Source of the DNA: Eubacterium sp. 14-2
Lineage (GTDB): Bacteria; Bacillota; Clostridia; Lachnospirales; Lachnospiraceae
Assembly: GCF_000403845.2 (NCBI RefSeq)
Contig: NZ_KE159568.1
Coordinates: 559,725-623,724 of the forward strand
Reading direction: 5' to 3'
DNA length: 64,000 bases
The translations under genes were made by a program, and so were the position numbers. Below, one piece after another: positions 8,086 through 16,701 of this stretch. The first letter of the stretch is position 1, and the number at the start of each line of letters is the position of its first letter. The notes beneath the pieces are model-generated. The model did no database searches. It worked only from the letters and a program-made list of their open reading frames with translations, and was not told where the DNA came from.

Positions 8086-9873
8086 TTGTTTAAGAATTTT
8101 TTAGCAAAATCACAGCAGCCGGAGCCCGTAATCAATGAGCCGTCCAGAACTGAATCTGCAGGAAATGAACTCTCCGTGGCAGAACATGAACGTATCATTA
8201 CCGAAATCAGCGACATGATGGAGACCCTTGGATTTGATACGGAACATCTGCTCTGGATTGCCAAACAAAATAAAGAAGCATTTTCCACCCTCGTAAACAA
8301 TAATCAGAAAATTGCCGATTCTTCTGCTGAAAATCTGGAACAGGCCACTTTTGTGGAGGAAAAAATTCAGCAGGTCAACCAGAACAGCGAGACCATGAAC
8401 GAACATATCCGGCTGGTGGAAGAAAAAGCAGATGCTATTTTAAAAAACATCACGGAAAAAAATGAAACCATCAAAGAAACCTATCACATGCTTCATGATT
8501 TGAATGAAACACTTCGGATTACTCAGGAAACCAATCTGAAGCTGCTGGAATCTTCCCAGAACATTCACAAAATCGTGGAGTACATTAAGAATATCTCAGA
8601 GGAAACCACCCTTTTATCCTTAAATGCTTCCATCACTGCCGCCCATGCAGGAGAAGCCGGCAAAGCCTTCGCCATTGTGGCCGGGGAAGTGGGAAAACTT
8701 TCCGATGAGACAGATTCCTTTATCAATGAAATTGAAGAAATTGTAAAGGAACTGGAAGAAAATATTCAGAGCAGCCATGAATCCACCAAACATTCCGAGG
8801 ACTCTATTCAGAAGCTGAACGGATTTGTGGAAAGTACGGTGAACATCCTTACCGGAACCCATGAATCCCTGACAGATATCAAGCGCAATATGGGCAATCT
8901 GACTGCTGTTTCCCAGACCAATGTGGAGGTATCCTCAGACGTGACAGATGCTCTGGGCAAACTGACAGATACGATTTCCACCTCTGCCAACCAGTCCCAT
9001 GATTCCATAGCGTTGATTGCCCAGCATCAGAAAAAAACGGAAACCCTGCTGTCCTGCTGCGACAATATCAGCTCCATGTGTGAAAATCTTCAATACAGCA
9101 TGTGTACCATCAAAAATGAAAATGAGGTTGTTATCGGTATCAATCCTTTTACCTCCCCTAATGATATCAGGAACATGTATCAGCCGGTGCTGGCCCGTAT
9201 CTTTGAAGGTCTGGGATTAAAAGTGAAAATTATCATTGTAAAGGACTACCTTTCTCTGGGAGACCAGATTCAGAAGGGTACCATTGACGGAGGATGGTTC
9301 TCGCCTTTTGCCTATATCACTGCTGCTGAGATGACCCCATTAATTCCCATTGCCACTCCGCTGATTAACGGCAAGGATTATTATAACGGTTATATTATTA
9401 CCAGAAATGACTCCGGTATAGAAACTCTGGAAGATTTACCTGGCAGAACTTTTGCCTATGTGGATAAAAACAGCGCTTCCGGTTATCTGTACGCAAGACA
9501 CAGTATCAAAGAGGCAGGCCTTGATCCGGAATCTGTTTTTTCCAGCGTTTCCTTTGCAGGCAGCCACGACCAGGTGATTCAGGGTGTGCTGAACGGCGAA
9601 TTTGACGCAGGCGCCACCTATAACGAAGCCTATGAAAAAATGCAGAAATCAGGAACTGACATGTCCGGCATCAATATTATTTCCATTACCGGAAATATCC
9701 AGAAAGACGCCATTGCGTTCAGTAAAAATATGGACCCGGAACGAATTGAGCTTTTGAAAAAAGCCTTCACCAGTTTTACAGACTTTTCCGGTATTACCAC
9801 TCCTGTTACCGGTTTTGTGGAAGCCAGAGACAGCAATTATGACCTGATCCGCCAGGTACAAAATGCAAAATGA
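8086..9873 (+). CDS. Soluble methyl-accepting signalling domain fused to PhnD-like binding domain
   Basis: A 595-aa protein. Residues about 25-340 are a long helical region with an MCP signalling hairpin (tip segment [20 protein letters not shown], then [20 protein letters not shown]). Residues about 345-590 resemble the phosphonate/phosphite binding-protein family (PhnD-like), with [32 protein letters not shown] and the ligand-loop-like [12 protein letters not shown]. No signal peptide, transmembrane segment or HAMP domain is visible, so both halves should be cytoplasmic. The canonical tip EAAR is ITAAH here, which puts doubt on ordinary CheA/CheW coupling. TTG 8086 is chosen because AGGAAGGGAC lies about 10 nt upstream and no ATG fits. 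No che genes are nearby. Confidence 0.8.
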   Translation: MFKNFLAKSQQPEPVINEPSRTESAGNELSVAEHERIITEISDMMETLGFDTEHLLWIAKQNKEAFSTLVNNNQKIADSSAENLEQATFVEEKIQQVNQNSETMNEHIRLVEEKADAILKNITEKNETIKETYHMLHDLNETLRITQETNLKLLESSQNIHKIVEYIKNISEETTLLSLNASITAAHAGEAGKAFAIVAGEVGKLSDETDSFINEIEEIVKELEENIQSSHESTKHSEDSIQKLNGFVESTVNILTGTHESLTDIKRNMGNLTAVSQTNVEVSSDVTDALGKLTDTISTSANQSHDSIALIAQHQKKTETLLSCCDNISSMCENLQYSMCTIKNENEVVIGINPFTSPNDIRNMYQPVLARIFEGLGLKVKIIIVKDYLSLGDQIQKGTIDGGWFSPFAYITAAEMTPLIPIATPLINGKDYYNGYIITRNDSGIETLEDLPGRTFAYVDKNSASGYLYARHSIKEAGLDPESVFSSVSFAGSHDQVIQGVLNGEFDAGATYNEAYEKMQKSGTDMSGINIISITGNIQKDAIAFSKNMDPERIELLKKAFTSFTDFSGITTPVTGFVEARDSNYDLIRQVQNAK

Positions 9874-9886
9874 TCAGAAAAAGTGT

Positions 9887-9912
9887 TAATTTTTTCCCTG
9901 GATTTCCGATAT
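9887..9912 (+). promoter_or_regulatory. Sigma-D (sigma-28)-like promoter
   Basis: TAAT, a 14-bp spacer, then TCCGATAT, against the motility sigma consensus TAAA-N15-GCCGATAT. It lies upstream of the 204-aa gene. Confidence 0.55.
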
Positions 9913-9946
9913 AATTGTTGAGGAATCAAAAGTTATGGATAACCAC

Positions 9947-9992
9947 TTATTGCTCCGAGCTTTAAATGTTTTCAGGCCTTTCGGAGTAATAA
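9947..9992 (+). other. Leader hairpin of the 204-aa gene
   Basis: TTATTGCTCCGA (9947-9958) pairs with TCGGAGTAATAA (9981-9992), 11 of 12 positions, with a 22-nt loop. It lies in the 5' leader just before the ribosome site GGGAGGG and may protect or regulate the mRNA. Confidence 0.5.
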
Positions 9993-10014
9993 AATACCAG
10001 GGAGGGACAAAACT

Positions 10015-10629
10015 ATGAGCGTAAACAGTGTGAATAGTGTAAACAGCAGTGCTGCGGCTTATACCGCACCCGTTCAGCAGAATACGGTCAAAGCTGCTGA
10101 GAATACGGAATCTTCCAAAAATACCGCCGCTGATAAAGGCGTTGTATATGAGAAGAGCAATGAAACCAAAACTTCTGCTAAAAACAGCATTTATTCCAAA
10201 GATGAAATCGTTGCACGCATGAAGAGAGATACGGAAACCAGAACTGCCCAGCTCAGAAGTCTGGTAGAGAAAATGATGACCAGCCAGGGAACCAAAATCG
10301 GCCAGGCCGATGATATGTGGAAGTTCCTTGCAAGCGGTAAATATACCGTAAGCGCTGACGTAAAAGCTCAGGCGCAGGCTGACATTGCAGAAGACGGATA
10401 CTGGGGCGTTGAACAGACTTCCGAACGTATTGTGGAATTTGCAAAAGCTCTCACCGGCGGCGATACTTCCAAAATTGAAGAAATGAAAGCTGCTTTTGAA
10501 AAGGGCTTCAAGGCTGCTACCGGAGCATGGGGCTCCAAACTGCCTGACATTTCTCAGAGAACATATGACGCAGTTATGGATAAATTTGATGACTGGGCAG
10601 GCAAGAAAACAGAAGACGCAGAGGCTTAA
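10015..10629 (+). CDS. Uncharacterised 204-aa soluble protein
   Basis: I do not recognise a named family. The N-terminal ~60 residues are low-complexity and rich in Ser, Asn, Ala and Lys (SVNSVNSVNSS, then TAPVQQNTVKAAENTESS), which looks disordered. Residues about 60-200 are a helical, charged domain with MKRDTETRTAQLRSLVEKMM, a Gly/Ser/Thr patch and a Trp-containing C-terminal part (AATGAWGSKLPDISQRTYDA). There is no signal peptide or membrane segment. Its codons look like those of a highly expressed gene. A sigma-D-like promoter, a leader hairpin, a strong ribosome site and a strong terminator make it a monocistronic, probably abundant product linked to motility control; that link is inference. 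Confidence 0.8.
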   Translation: MSVNSVNSVNSSAAAYTAPVQQNTVKAAENTESSKNTAADKGVVYEKSNETKTSAKNSIYSKDEIVARMKRDTETRTAQLRSLVEKMMTSQGTKIGQADDMWKFLASGKYTVSADVKAQAQADIAEDGYWGVEQTSERIVEFAKALTGGDTSKIEEMKAAFEKGFKAATGAWGSKLPDISQRTYDAVMDKFDDWAGKKTEDAEA

Positions 10630-10655
10630 GTTTCTGCTATATCAAACAGCACTTC

Positions 10656-10690
10656 AAAGGAGAAATCGGAGTTCCGGTTTCTCCTTTTTA
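10656..10690 (+). terminator. Rho-independent terminator
   Basis: AAAGGAGAAA pairs with TTTCTCCTTT, extended by CGG/CCG near the loop, followed by TTTTTATTT. It lies 26 nt after the 204-aa gene. Confidence 0.9.
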
Positions 10691-10786
10691 TTTCCCAGGG
10701 CCTTCCCTGCTTCCTGTCCTCCGCCACAGCGGCAGAAAGGCTGCATCTCTTTTAACAGAATTTTCACAGCATTTCCCGTCTGACTA

Positions 10787-10795
10787 TGCTATAAT
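10787..10795 (+). promoter_or_regulatory. Extended -10 promoter of antiporter gene
   Basis: TGCTATAAT (TGN plus TATAAT). A clear -35 is absent, as is common for extended -10 promoters. Confidence 0.45.
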
Positions 10796-10845
10796 AGAAA
10801 TGTATTTTCGAAATTTTCAATTCATTACAGAAAGGACGAATCTTT

Positions 10846-12435
10846 ATGGCGATTATGCTTCTTTTGTGCTGCGCCGTCATCCTCTCCTGTATCATCGCGA
10901 ACCGTTTTTCCAGTAAATTCGGTATGCCTGCACTGCTTTGCTTCATGGCACTTGGTATGATATTCGGCTCTGACGGACTCTTAAAAATTTCTTTTAACGA
11001 CTATACCATGACAGAACAGCTATGCACTGTGGCTCTGATATTCATTATGTTTTACGGCGGCTTCGGTACAAAATGGCAGACTGCCAGGCCCGTAGCTGTG
11101 AAAGCCACCATACTTTCCACCCTGGGCGTTGTCATTACCGCGCTGCTCACCTGCTGGTTCTGCTATGGAATCCTGCATTTTTCCTGGTCTGAGAGTTTTC
11201 TGATCGGCGCTGTCTTAAGCTCCACGGACGCCGCTTCGGTATTTTCCATTCTCCGCTCCAAAAATCTGAACCTGAAAAACGCTACAGCCCCGCTTCTGGA
11301 AATTGAAAGCGGAAGTAATGACCCCATGGCCTACATGCTTACCATGATTGCTCTGGCCATGATTTCCGGCAGCAGCAGCACTCCCATTCCTGTCATGATG
11401 TTCACTCAGATAGTATTCGGTGCGGCAATCGGAATTTTTAACGCTTTTGTGGGGATTGCGGTACTTCAGAAAGGAGACATTGTCTCAGAGGGAATGGACA
11501 CGGTTTTCGTAATCGCTCTGGCACTGCTGTCTTACGCTTTTCCCACCGTAATTGGCGGAAACGGCTATTTAAGCGTGTATCTGACCGGAATTATCCTCGG
11601 CAACAGCCCTATCAGCAATAAAATTACACTGGTACATTTTTTCGATGGAATCAACGGACTGGCTCAGATACTGATTTTCTTCCTGCTGGGACTTCTGGCA
11701 TTTCCCCACCGCCTGCCGGAAATTTTTCTTCCCTCCCTGGCCATTGCCGTTTTCCTCACCTTTGCGGCCCGGCCTGCAGCTGTATTTCTGCTGATGCTCC
11801 CTTTCCGCCCCTCTCTGCGGCAGTGTGTCCTGATTTCCTGGTCAGGGCTGCGCGGCGCTGCTTCCATCGTATTTGCCATTATGGTAATCGCCAGCGGCGT
11901 CAGCCTGGAACACGACCTGTTCCACATTGTATTTTTCATTTCCATGCTCTCAGTGGCCATTCAGGGCTCTCTGCTTCCTCTGGCCGCCCGCAAACTGGAT
12001 ATGGTGGACAATACTTCTGATATCCGTAAAACATTCAACGACTATCAGGATGATTCGGAGCTGACTCTGATGCGCATGTACATACCAAAGGGACATAACT
12101 GGGAAAACCGTCTGGTTGAGGAAGTAAGTTTTCCCACCGGCTCTCTTGCCCTGATGATAAAGCGGGAAAACGAAACTCTGATTCCCCGCGGCAACACGCG
12201 GATTCACGCCGAGGACACTCTGATATTGAGCGTACCGGCCTACCACAGCGAAAATGACGGCAAACTGAAAGAAATCCAGATTACCCTTACCCATCCCTGG
12301 TGCGGAAAATGCATTGCGGAACTGGAACTGCCGGACCATCTTCTCATTGCCCTGATTAAGCGGAGAGATGAAAATCTGATTCCCCAGGGAAGCACTCGGA
12401 TTTATACCGGAGACCGGGTTGTCATTTATAAATAG
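10846..12435 (+). CDS. Potassium/proton antiporter, CPA1 family with two RCK-C domains
   Basis: A 529-aa membrane antiporter resembling NhaP2/CvrA. Residues about 1-385 hold about 12 membrane segments with family motifs GADPL-like SSTDAASVFSIL (about 124-135) and ESGSNDPMAYMLT (about 155-167). Residues about 400-470 and 475-529 are two TrkA-C (RCK-C) modules, each with a repeated pattern (LIKRENETLIPRGNTRIHAED and LIKRRDENLIPQGSTRIYTGD), so the tail is an internal duplication. Expected role: K+ or Na+ extrusion against protons, gated by a nucleotide. ATG 10846 follows GAAAGGAC. Confidence 0.88.
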   Translation: MAIMLLLCCAVILSCIIANRFSSKFGMPALLCFMALGMIFGSDGLLKISFNDYTMTEQLCTVALIFIMFYGGFGTKWQTARPVAVKATILSTLGVVITALLTCWFCYGILHFSWSESFLIGAVLSSTDAASVFSILRSKNLNLKNATAPLLEIESGSNDPMAYMLTMIALAMISGSSSTPIPVMMFTQIVFGAAIGIFNAFVGIAVLQKGDIVSEGMDTVFVIALALLSYAFPTVIGGNGYLSVYLTGIILGNSPISNKITLVHFFDGINGLAQILIFFLLGLLAFPHRLPEIFLPSLAIAVFLTFAARPAAVFLLMLPFRPSLRQCVLISWSGLRGAASIVFAIMVIASGVSLEHDLFHIVFFISMLSVAIQGSLLPLAARKLDMVDNTSDIRKTFNDYQDDSELTLMRMYIPKGHNWENRLVEEVSFPTGSLALMIKRENETLIPRGNTRIHAEDTLILSVPAYHSENDGKLKEIQITLTHPWCGKCIAELELPDHLLIALIKRRDENLIPQGSTRIYTGDRVVIYK

Positions 12436-12513
12436 CTGAATTATCCTGTCCGGATGAAAAAAGAATCCGCTCCGGAATAACAGCAGCAGGATACATTACA
12501 TCCGTTCTCCCAC

Positions 12514-12557
12514 AAAAATTACAGGCACCCTCTTAAGAAGGCGCCTGTAATCTTTTC
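12514..12557. terminator. Bidirectional terminator between antiporter and secDF
   Basis: ATTACAGGC and GCCTGTAAT, with inner CC/GG pairs, form a stem flanked by AAAA on the left and TCTTTT on the right. It serves the convergent genes on both sides. Confidence 0.85.
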
Positions 12558-12573
12558 TGAAAAGATATTCTAT

Positions 12574-14718
12574 TTATTTCTTTGCAAATCTTACTTTAAA
12601 CACGTACCACAGCGCTCCCGTAATACATACGGAGGAATAAGCACCGCAGACAATACCTGCCATCAGCGGAAGGGCAAACTCCCGGATGGAGCTGACGCCC
12701 AGAATAAACAGCACAAATACCATAATAAAGGTAGTCAGTGAAGTATTGATACTTCTGGACAATGTCTGGGTAATACTCCGGTCGGCAATTTCCATCAGGC
12801 TGTCCGGATCCTTTTTTCTGGCTCCGCCAAGATTCTCACGGATACGGTCGAAAATAACAATGGTGGCATTGATGGAATATCCTACGATAGTCAGCATACA
12901 TGCAATAAAGGTATTTCCTACGGAAGTTCTTACAATGGCATAAAATGCCAGCACTACCAGCACATCGTGCAGAAGGGCGATAACAGCGCTTCCCGCAAAA
13001 CGGATGTCTTTAAACCGGAACCAGATATAAATCAGCATAAATACTGTGGCAATTGCCACTGCCCAGATTGCGTCTGATTTCATCTCATTACTTACGGTTG
13101 AGCTGATATTTTCTGCAATAATTCCGTCTTCACTGACTCCAAACTGTTCAATCAAAGCCTGATTCAGAGATTCACGCTCTGCCAGTTCCAGGGAACGTGT
13201 CTTGATTACCACCTGACTGGTGCCTTCAATTTTCTGAGTCTGGACATTGGGATCTCCTGTGACTTCTTCCACAACCGGAACAATCTTCTCATCAATTTCA
13301 TTGATGGAATAATCTTCATTAAAGGTAACCGTGGTGGAGGTTCCTCCTACAAAATCCAGACTGTAATTTAAAATATTTCCGTCTTTGGATTTGTTGATTC
13401 CCATTCCAACAGCTCCTGCCAGAATCAGCAGCCCTGATATGGCAAAAAATAACACACGTTTGCGCAGGAACTGAACGGTCTTGCGCTCTTTGGTGGCGCC
13501 ATAGAATTTCGCATCCTGAACCCCCAGGGCATAGAAGCATTTCATCAGCCAGCGGGTAATTACCAGAGCGGTAAACATGGACAGCACAATACCGATTCCC
13601 AGTGTATAGGCAAAGCCTTTGACGGAACCGGATCCGCGGGTTCCCAGCACCACTGCTGCAATCAGGGTAGTAATATTACCGTCCAGAATAGCGGAAAGGG
13701 CTTTGGCATATCCGATTTTAATGGCGGAATTTACAGTTTTTCCTGCGCCGATTTCTTCACGAATACGGGCAAATATAATAACGTTTGCGTCCACCGCCAT
13801 ACCAATGGACAGAATAATACCTGCGATACCGGGCAGGGTCAGGGTAATGTCAAATATCCACAGGGCCCATACCGTCAGCGCAGAATAGAGCACCAGCGCA
13901 ATGCTGGCAGTAAATCCGGGTACACGATACATAATCATCATAAACAGCATAACCAGGAGCAGACCGATTAATGCCGCTTTCAGACTGGTGGAAATGGCTT
14001 CTTCTCCCAGCTGAGCGCCTACCACTTTGGAATGGAGTTCTTCCAGCTCCAGAGACAGAGAACCGATACGGATGGTAGAAGCCAGTTCTTCTGCCGCCTC
14101 AAAACTTTCCATATTGTCAATCTGGGCTTTTCCTCCGGTGATTGCCTCATCCACACCAGGCGCGCTGATGGTCTGTCCATCATAAACGATAGGCATTGTT
14201 TTGCCCACATTGTCCTCAGTGGCTTTGGCAAATTTTTCGGCCCCTTCATCTGTCAGGGTCAGCTCTACCACATACTGGCGTGCCCCCATATTGTCGTTAT
14301 AGGTGCCTGCCTGCGCGCTTTTAATATCTGTTCCTGTCACAAGGGTTTCCCCTGCTTCATTCTGGAATTCCAGAGAGCCTGGCTTTCCAAGTTCCTCCAG
14401 AATCTCATTTGCATCGGAAACACCGGGAATTTCTATATTAATCCGGTTATTTCCTTCCTGATATACGGTAGATTCCGTGCTGTAAGTTTCCACACGCTTC
14501 TGCAGCTTGTAGACAGTATCCTTCATATCCTCCGCCGATGGATTGTCTTCCACCGCCTGGTAAGTGATGCTGACACCGCCTGCAAGATCCAGTCCCAGCC
14601 TGATATTACGGTTCTCACCTACGCCAACCGTTGAGATAATGGTTCCTGCATACCAGGTCATGGCTGCCATAACTGCCAGAATCAGAACCAGTATCCCTGT
14701 CGCTTTACTTTTCTTCAT
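12574..14718 (-). CDS. secDF: Fused protein-export subunits SecD-SecF
   Basis: A 714-aa single-chain SecDF that uses the proton gradient to help SecYEG pull exported proteins out. The SecD half (about 1-420) has the start motif RLGLDLAGGVSITYQ and GMAVDANVIIFARIREE; the SecF half (about 430-714) has LDFVGGTSTTVTF and GYSINATIVIFDRIREN. About 12 membrane segments and two extracytoplasmic domains are seen. The start is ATG 14718 with AGAGGAAA upstream, not the in-frame ATG at 14793 that would overlap scfB. It follows scfB on the same strand with a 55-nt gap, the usual clostridial arrangement. Confidence 0.95.
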   Translation of the reverse strand: MKKSKATGILVLILAVMAAMTWYAGTIISTVGVGENRNIRLGLDLAGGVSITYQAVEDNPSAEDMKDTVYKLQKRVETYSTESTVYQEGNNRINIEIPGVSDANEILEELGKPGSLEFQNEAGETLVTGTDIKSAQAGTYNDNMGARQYVVELTLTDEGAEKFAKATEDNVGKTMPIVYDGQTISAPGVDEAITGGKAQIDNMESFEAAEELASTIRIGSLSLELEELHSKVVGAQLGEEAISTSLKAALIGLLLVMLFMMIMYRVPGFTASIALVLYSALTVWALWIFDITLTLPGIAGIILSIGMAVDANVIIFARIREEIGAGKTVNSAIKIGYAKALSAILDGNITTLIAAVVLGTRGSGSVKGFAYTLGIGIVLSMFTALVITRWLMKCFYALGVQDAKFYGATKERKTVQFLRKRVLFFAISGLLILAGAVGMGINKSKDGNILNYSLDFVGGTSTTVTFNEDYSINEIDEKIVPVVEEVTGDPNVQTQKIEGTSQVVIKTRSLELAERESLNQALIEQFGVSEDGIIAENISSTVSNEMKSDAIWAVAIATVFMLIYIWFRFKDIRFAGSAVIALLHDVLVVLAFYAIVRTSVGNTFIACMLTIVGYSINATIVIFDRIRENLGGARKKDPDSLMEIADRSITQTLSRSINTSLTTFIMVFVLFILGVSSIREFALPLMAGIVCGAYSSVCITGALWYVFKVRFAKK

Positions 14719-14773
14719 GACTTTTTCCTCTCTTAGATTTCTTATTCTGCCGCCTTTGCTTTTTCCGCCTGAT

Positions 14774-16135
14774 TCAGCAGGTTTCTTCCGCAAGCGCCGC
14801 TTTTATCATAATTGCGCATTCAATCCGCTTTTTCTGCAGTTCGCAACCGATATCATAAGCATCTGTAATACTTCCGTGAAAATTCCAGGAATTGGCAGCA
14901 CAGCCGCCGCTGCAGTAAAACTTCGCAAAACAGTTCCTGCATTTTTCCTTTGCATACACATTACAGCTTTTAAACTCCTTCTGAAGCTGAAGATTCTTTA
15001 CGCCTTCCGTCACATTTCCCATGAGAAATTCTTCATTTCCCACAAACTGATGGCAGGGGTACAAATCTCCCCAGGGAGTCACCGCCAGATATTCTGTTCC
15101 GGAACCGCAGCCGGACAGACGTTTTGCCACACAGGGCCCGCCTTCCAGATCTATCATAAAATGAAAGAAATGAAAACCTCTGTTTTCTTTCTGGCGCCTG
15201 ATTAATTCCTGAGCCAGCCTGTCATATTCTTCAAACAGTCTGGGCAGATCTTCTTCCTGCAGAGCATAGCTTTCTGTGGGTTCTGCCACCACAGGCTCCA
15301 CGGAAATCTGCCGGAATCCCAGATCCGCCAGATGAAGCACATCTTCGGAAAAATCCAGGTTATTGTGGGTAAATGTTCCCCGCACATAGTATTTTTCCTG
15401 ATTTCTGCTCTCTGCAAATTTCTGAAATTTCGGTACTATCAAATCATAGCTGCCCGCCCCTTTTCGGAAAGGCCGCATTCTGTCGTTTACCTCTTTGCGC
15501 CCGTCAATGCTCAGTACCACATTTGCCATTTCCTGATTGGCAAATTCCATGATTTCATCATTCAGCAGTACACCGTTGGTAGTCAGGGTAAACCGGAAAT
15601 TCTTATTGTGAATTTTCTCCTGCTCTCTTCCATATGCTACCAGCTTCTTTACCACCTCAAAATTCATCAAAGGTTCACCGCCGAAAAAGTCCACTTCCAG
15701 GTTCCGGCGGTTTCCGGAATTTTTAATCAGAAAATCAAGGGCAGCTTTTCCCACTTCATAAGACATGACTGCTCTTCTTCCGTGGTATTCCCCTTCCTCC
15801 GCAAAGCAATAACGGCAGGCCAGGTTGCAGTCATGGGCAATATGCAGACACAGGGCTTTTACCACCGTGGGACGATCCTGAAACTGCCCCATGTAATCCT
15901 CATATTCGTCTTTCGTAAACAATTGCTGTTCTTCAGCCAGAGTCCTGACTTCTTCGTATCCTTCTGCAATCTCGGCTTCCGGATAGTCCCGGCCCAGACG
16001 GGAAATAATTTCTTCTCTGGTGCAGGCTTCAAACAGGGGAATCATATCATAAACCATGTCATCCACCACATGTACCGCACCGCTGTTGACGTCCAGAACA
16101 ATATTGTAACCGTTGTTTTTATACTGATGAACCAC
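14774..16135 (-). CDS. scfB: Radical SAM SCIFF peptide maturase (ranthipeptide thioether synthase)
   Basis: A 453-aa radical SAM/SPASM enzyme that in the family installs thioether cross-links from the cysteines of the SCIFF precursor. The N-terminal ~85 residues look like a PqqD-type peptide-recognition element. The radical-SAM [4Fe-4S] motif is CNLACRYC (about 109-116). C-terminal SPASM cysteines occur in CVAKRLSGCGSG, YPCHQF, CRNCFAKFYCSGGC and later Cys. GTG 16135 is used, with AGAGAGGAA about 6 nt upstream. Its substrate scfA lies 169 nt upstream on the same strand. Confidence 0.95.
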   Translation of the reverse strand: MVHQYKNNGYNIVLDVNSGAVHVVDDMVYDMIPLFEACTREEIISRLGRDYPEAEIAEGYEEVRTLAEEQQLFTKDEYEDYMGQFQDRPTVVKALCLHIAHDCNLACRYCFAEEGEYHGRRAVMSYEVGKAALDFLIKNSGNRRNLEVDFFGGEPLMNFEVVKKLVAYGREQEKIHNKNFRFTLTTNGVLLNDEIMEFANQEMANVVLSIDGRKEVNDRMRPFRKGAGSYDLIVPKFQKFAESRNQEKYYVRGTFTHNNLDFSEDVLHLADLGFRQISVEPVVAEPTESYALQEEDLPRLFEEYDRLAQELIRRQKENRGFHFFHFMIDLEGGPCVAKRLSGCGSGTEYLAVTPWGDLYPCHQFVGNEEFLMGNVTEGVKNLQLQKEFKSCNVYAKEKCRNCFAKFYCSGGCAANSWNFHGSITDAYDIGCELQKKRIECAIMIKAALAEETC

Positions 16136-16304
16136 TGCCAGTTCCTCTCTTTCCGTATGTAATCCCGGCGTCTCACAGGCCCATGGCCATCAACGCACAA
16201 ATGACCGCTCGTTGATTGCGAACGGTCCATGCTTACATTCTTATGCTCTTCGGGCGCCTGTCCTGGCTGCCCATCCCCTGACGGGAACATAATTCTGCCG
16301 GAAA
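16136..16304 (-). other. Structured scfA-scfB intergenic spacer
   Basis: Non-coding spacer. On the minus strand GACCGTTCG can pair with CGAGCGGTC (around 16203-16229, one internal mismatch). The overlapping AATCAACG can instead pair with downstream CGTTGAT (around 16189-16196), so two alternative hairpins are possible. Neither is followed by a U-tract. Confidence 0.35.
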
Positions 16305-16445
16305 TTATTTATGCTCACAGCTCTGGTTTCCTACGGTACAGCTTGTCTTGCATGCAGACTGGCATGAGGTCTGGCATTCTCCGCAGCCGCCTCTTTTTAC
16401 TGTGTTCTGTAATCTTTTTGTATTTAATGTTTTTACATGTTTCAT
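16305..16445 (-). CDS. scfA: Six-cysteine ranthipeptide precursor SCIFF
   Basis: A 46-aa ribosomal peptide precursor, beginning MKHVKTLNTK and ending in CEHK. It has six cysteines, at residues 21, 24, 28, 32, 36 and 43, in the last 26 residues. This is the signature of SCIFF (six cysteines in forty-five residues), which is near-universal in Clostridia. The leader half is basic; the core starts after GG (19-20). ATG 16445 follows AAAGGAAG at normal spacing. The product should be modified by ScfB next door to carry Cys-to-alpha/gamma-carbon thioethers. Work in some clostridia links SCIFF to cell-density signalling; its role here is unknown. Confidence 0.96.
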   Translation of the reverse strand: MKHVKTLNTKRLQNTVKRGGCGECQTSCQSACKTSCTVGNQSCEHK

Positions 16446-16492
16446 AAAAATACTTCCTTTCTGTTCTTAGAAATTTTCAGGGGCAATTTCAG

Positions 16493-16670
16493 GTTTGCCG
16501 GGCCCCTCCTCATGGCAAATCCATCAGGGCTCCTCCCGGCTTTGCCGGGCCCCTCCTCATGGCAAATCCTCATGGCAAATCCATCAGGGCTCCTCCCGGC
16601 TTTGCCGGGCCCCTCCGGTAAAACCATCAGGGCTCCTCCCAACTTCGTTGGGCCCCTCCTCATGGCAAAG
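16493..16670 (-). repeat. Tandem hairpin repeats in the scfA 5' leader
   Basis: Three copies, plus a 5'-truncated fourth next to scfA, of a unit built from GGGCTCCTCC, a hairpin, GGGCCCCTCC and TCATGGCAAATCCATCA (plus-strand reading). Hairpins are at 16535-16549 and 16595-16609 (CCCGGC-TTT-GCCGGG) and 16638-16652 (CCCAAC-TTC-GTTGGG). The third keeps pairing through two compensatory G-C to A-T changes. Copy spacing is 60 and 43 bp, so the array is not coding. It lies between the predicted scfA promoter and scfA. Confidence 0.85.
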
Positions 16671-16697
16671 TATATCACACTTTTTTGTGGATGAAAA
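16669..16697 (-). promoter_or_regulatory. Extended -10 promoter upstream of scfA
   Basis: On the minus strand: TTTTCA (16692-16697), a 17-bp spacer, then TATACT (16669-16674) with the extension TGA before it. It overlaps the end of the kinase gene and predicts a leader of about 215 nt that includes the tandem hairpin repeats. Confidence 0.55.
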
Positions 16698-16701
16698 GCA
16701 T

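Noticed and set aside
15332-16162. Plus-strand open frame of 276 codons opposite scfB
   Set aside because: Antisense shadow with no ribosome site; scfB is supported by its Fe-S cysteine motifs.
16493-16670. Tandem repeats considered as a CRISPR array
   Set aside because: The spacers are themselves repeated, the spacing is irregular, there are too few units, and no cas genes are nearby.
16442-16678. A 78-codon minus-strand frame across the scfA leader repeats, with repeated GPGKAGRSPDGFAMR
   Set aside because: The unit spacing (60 and 43 bp) does not keep frame, the frame ends on the scfA start codon, and conservation is of hairpin pairing rather than codons.
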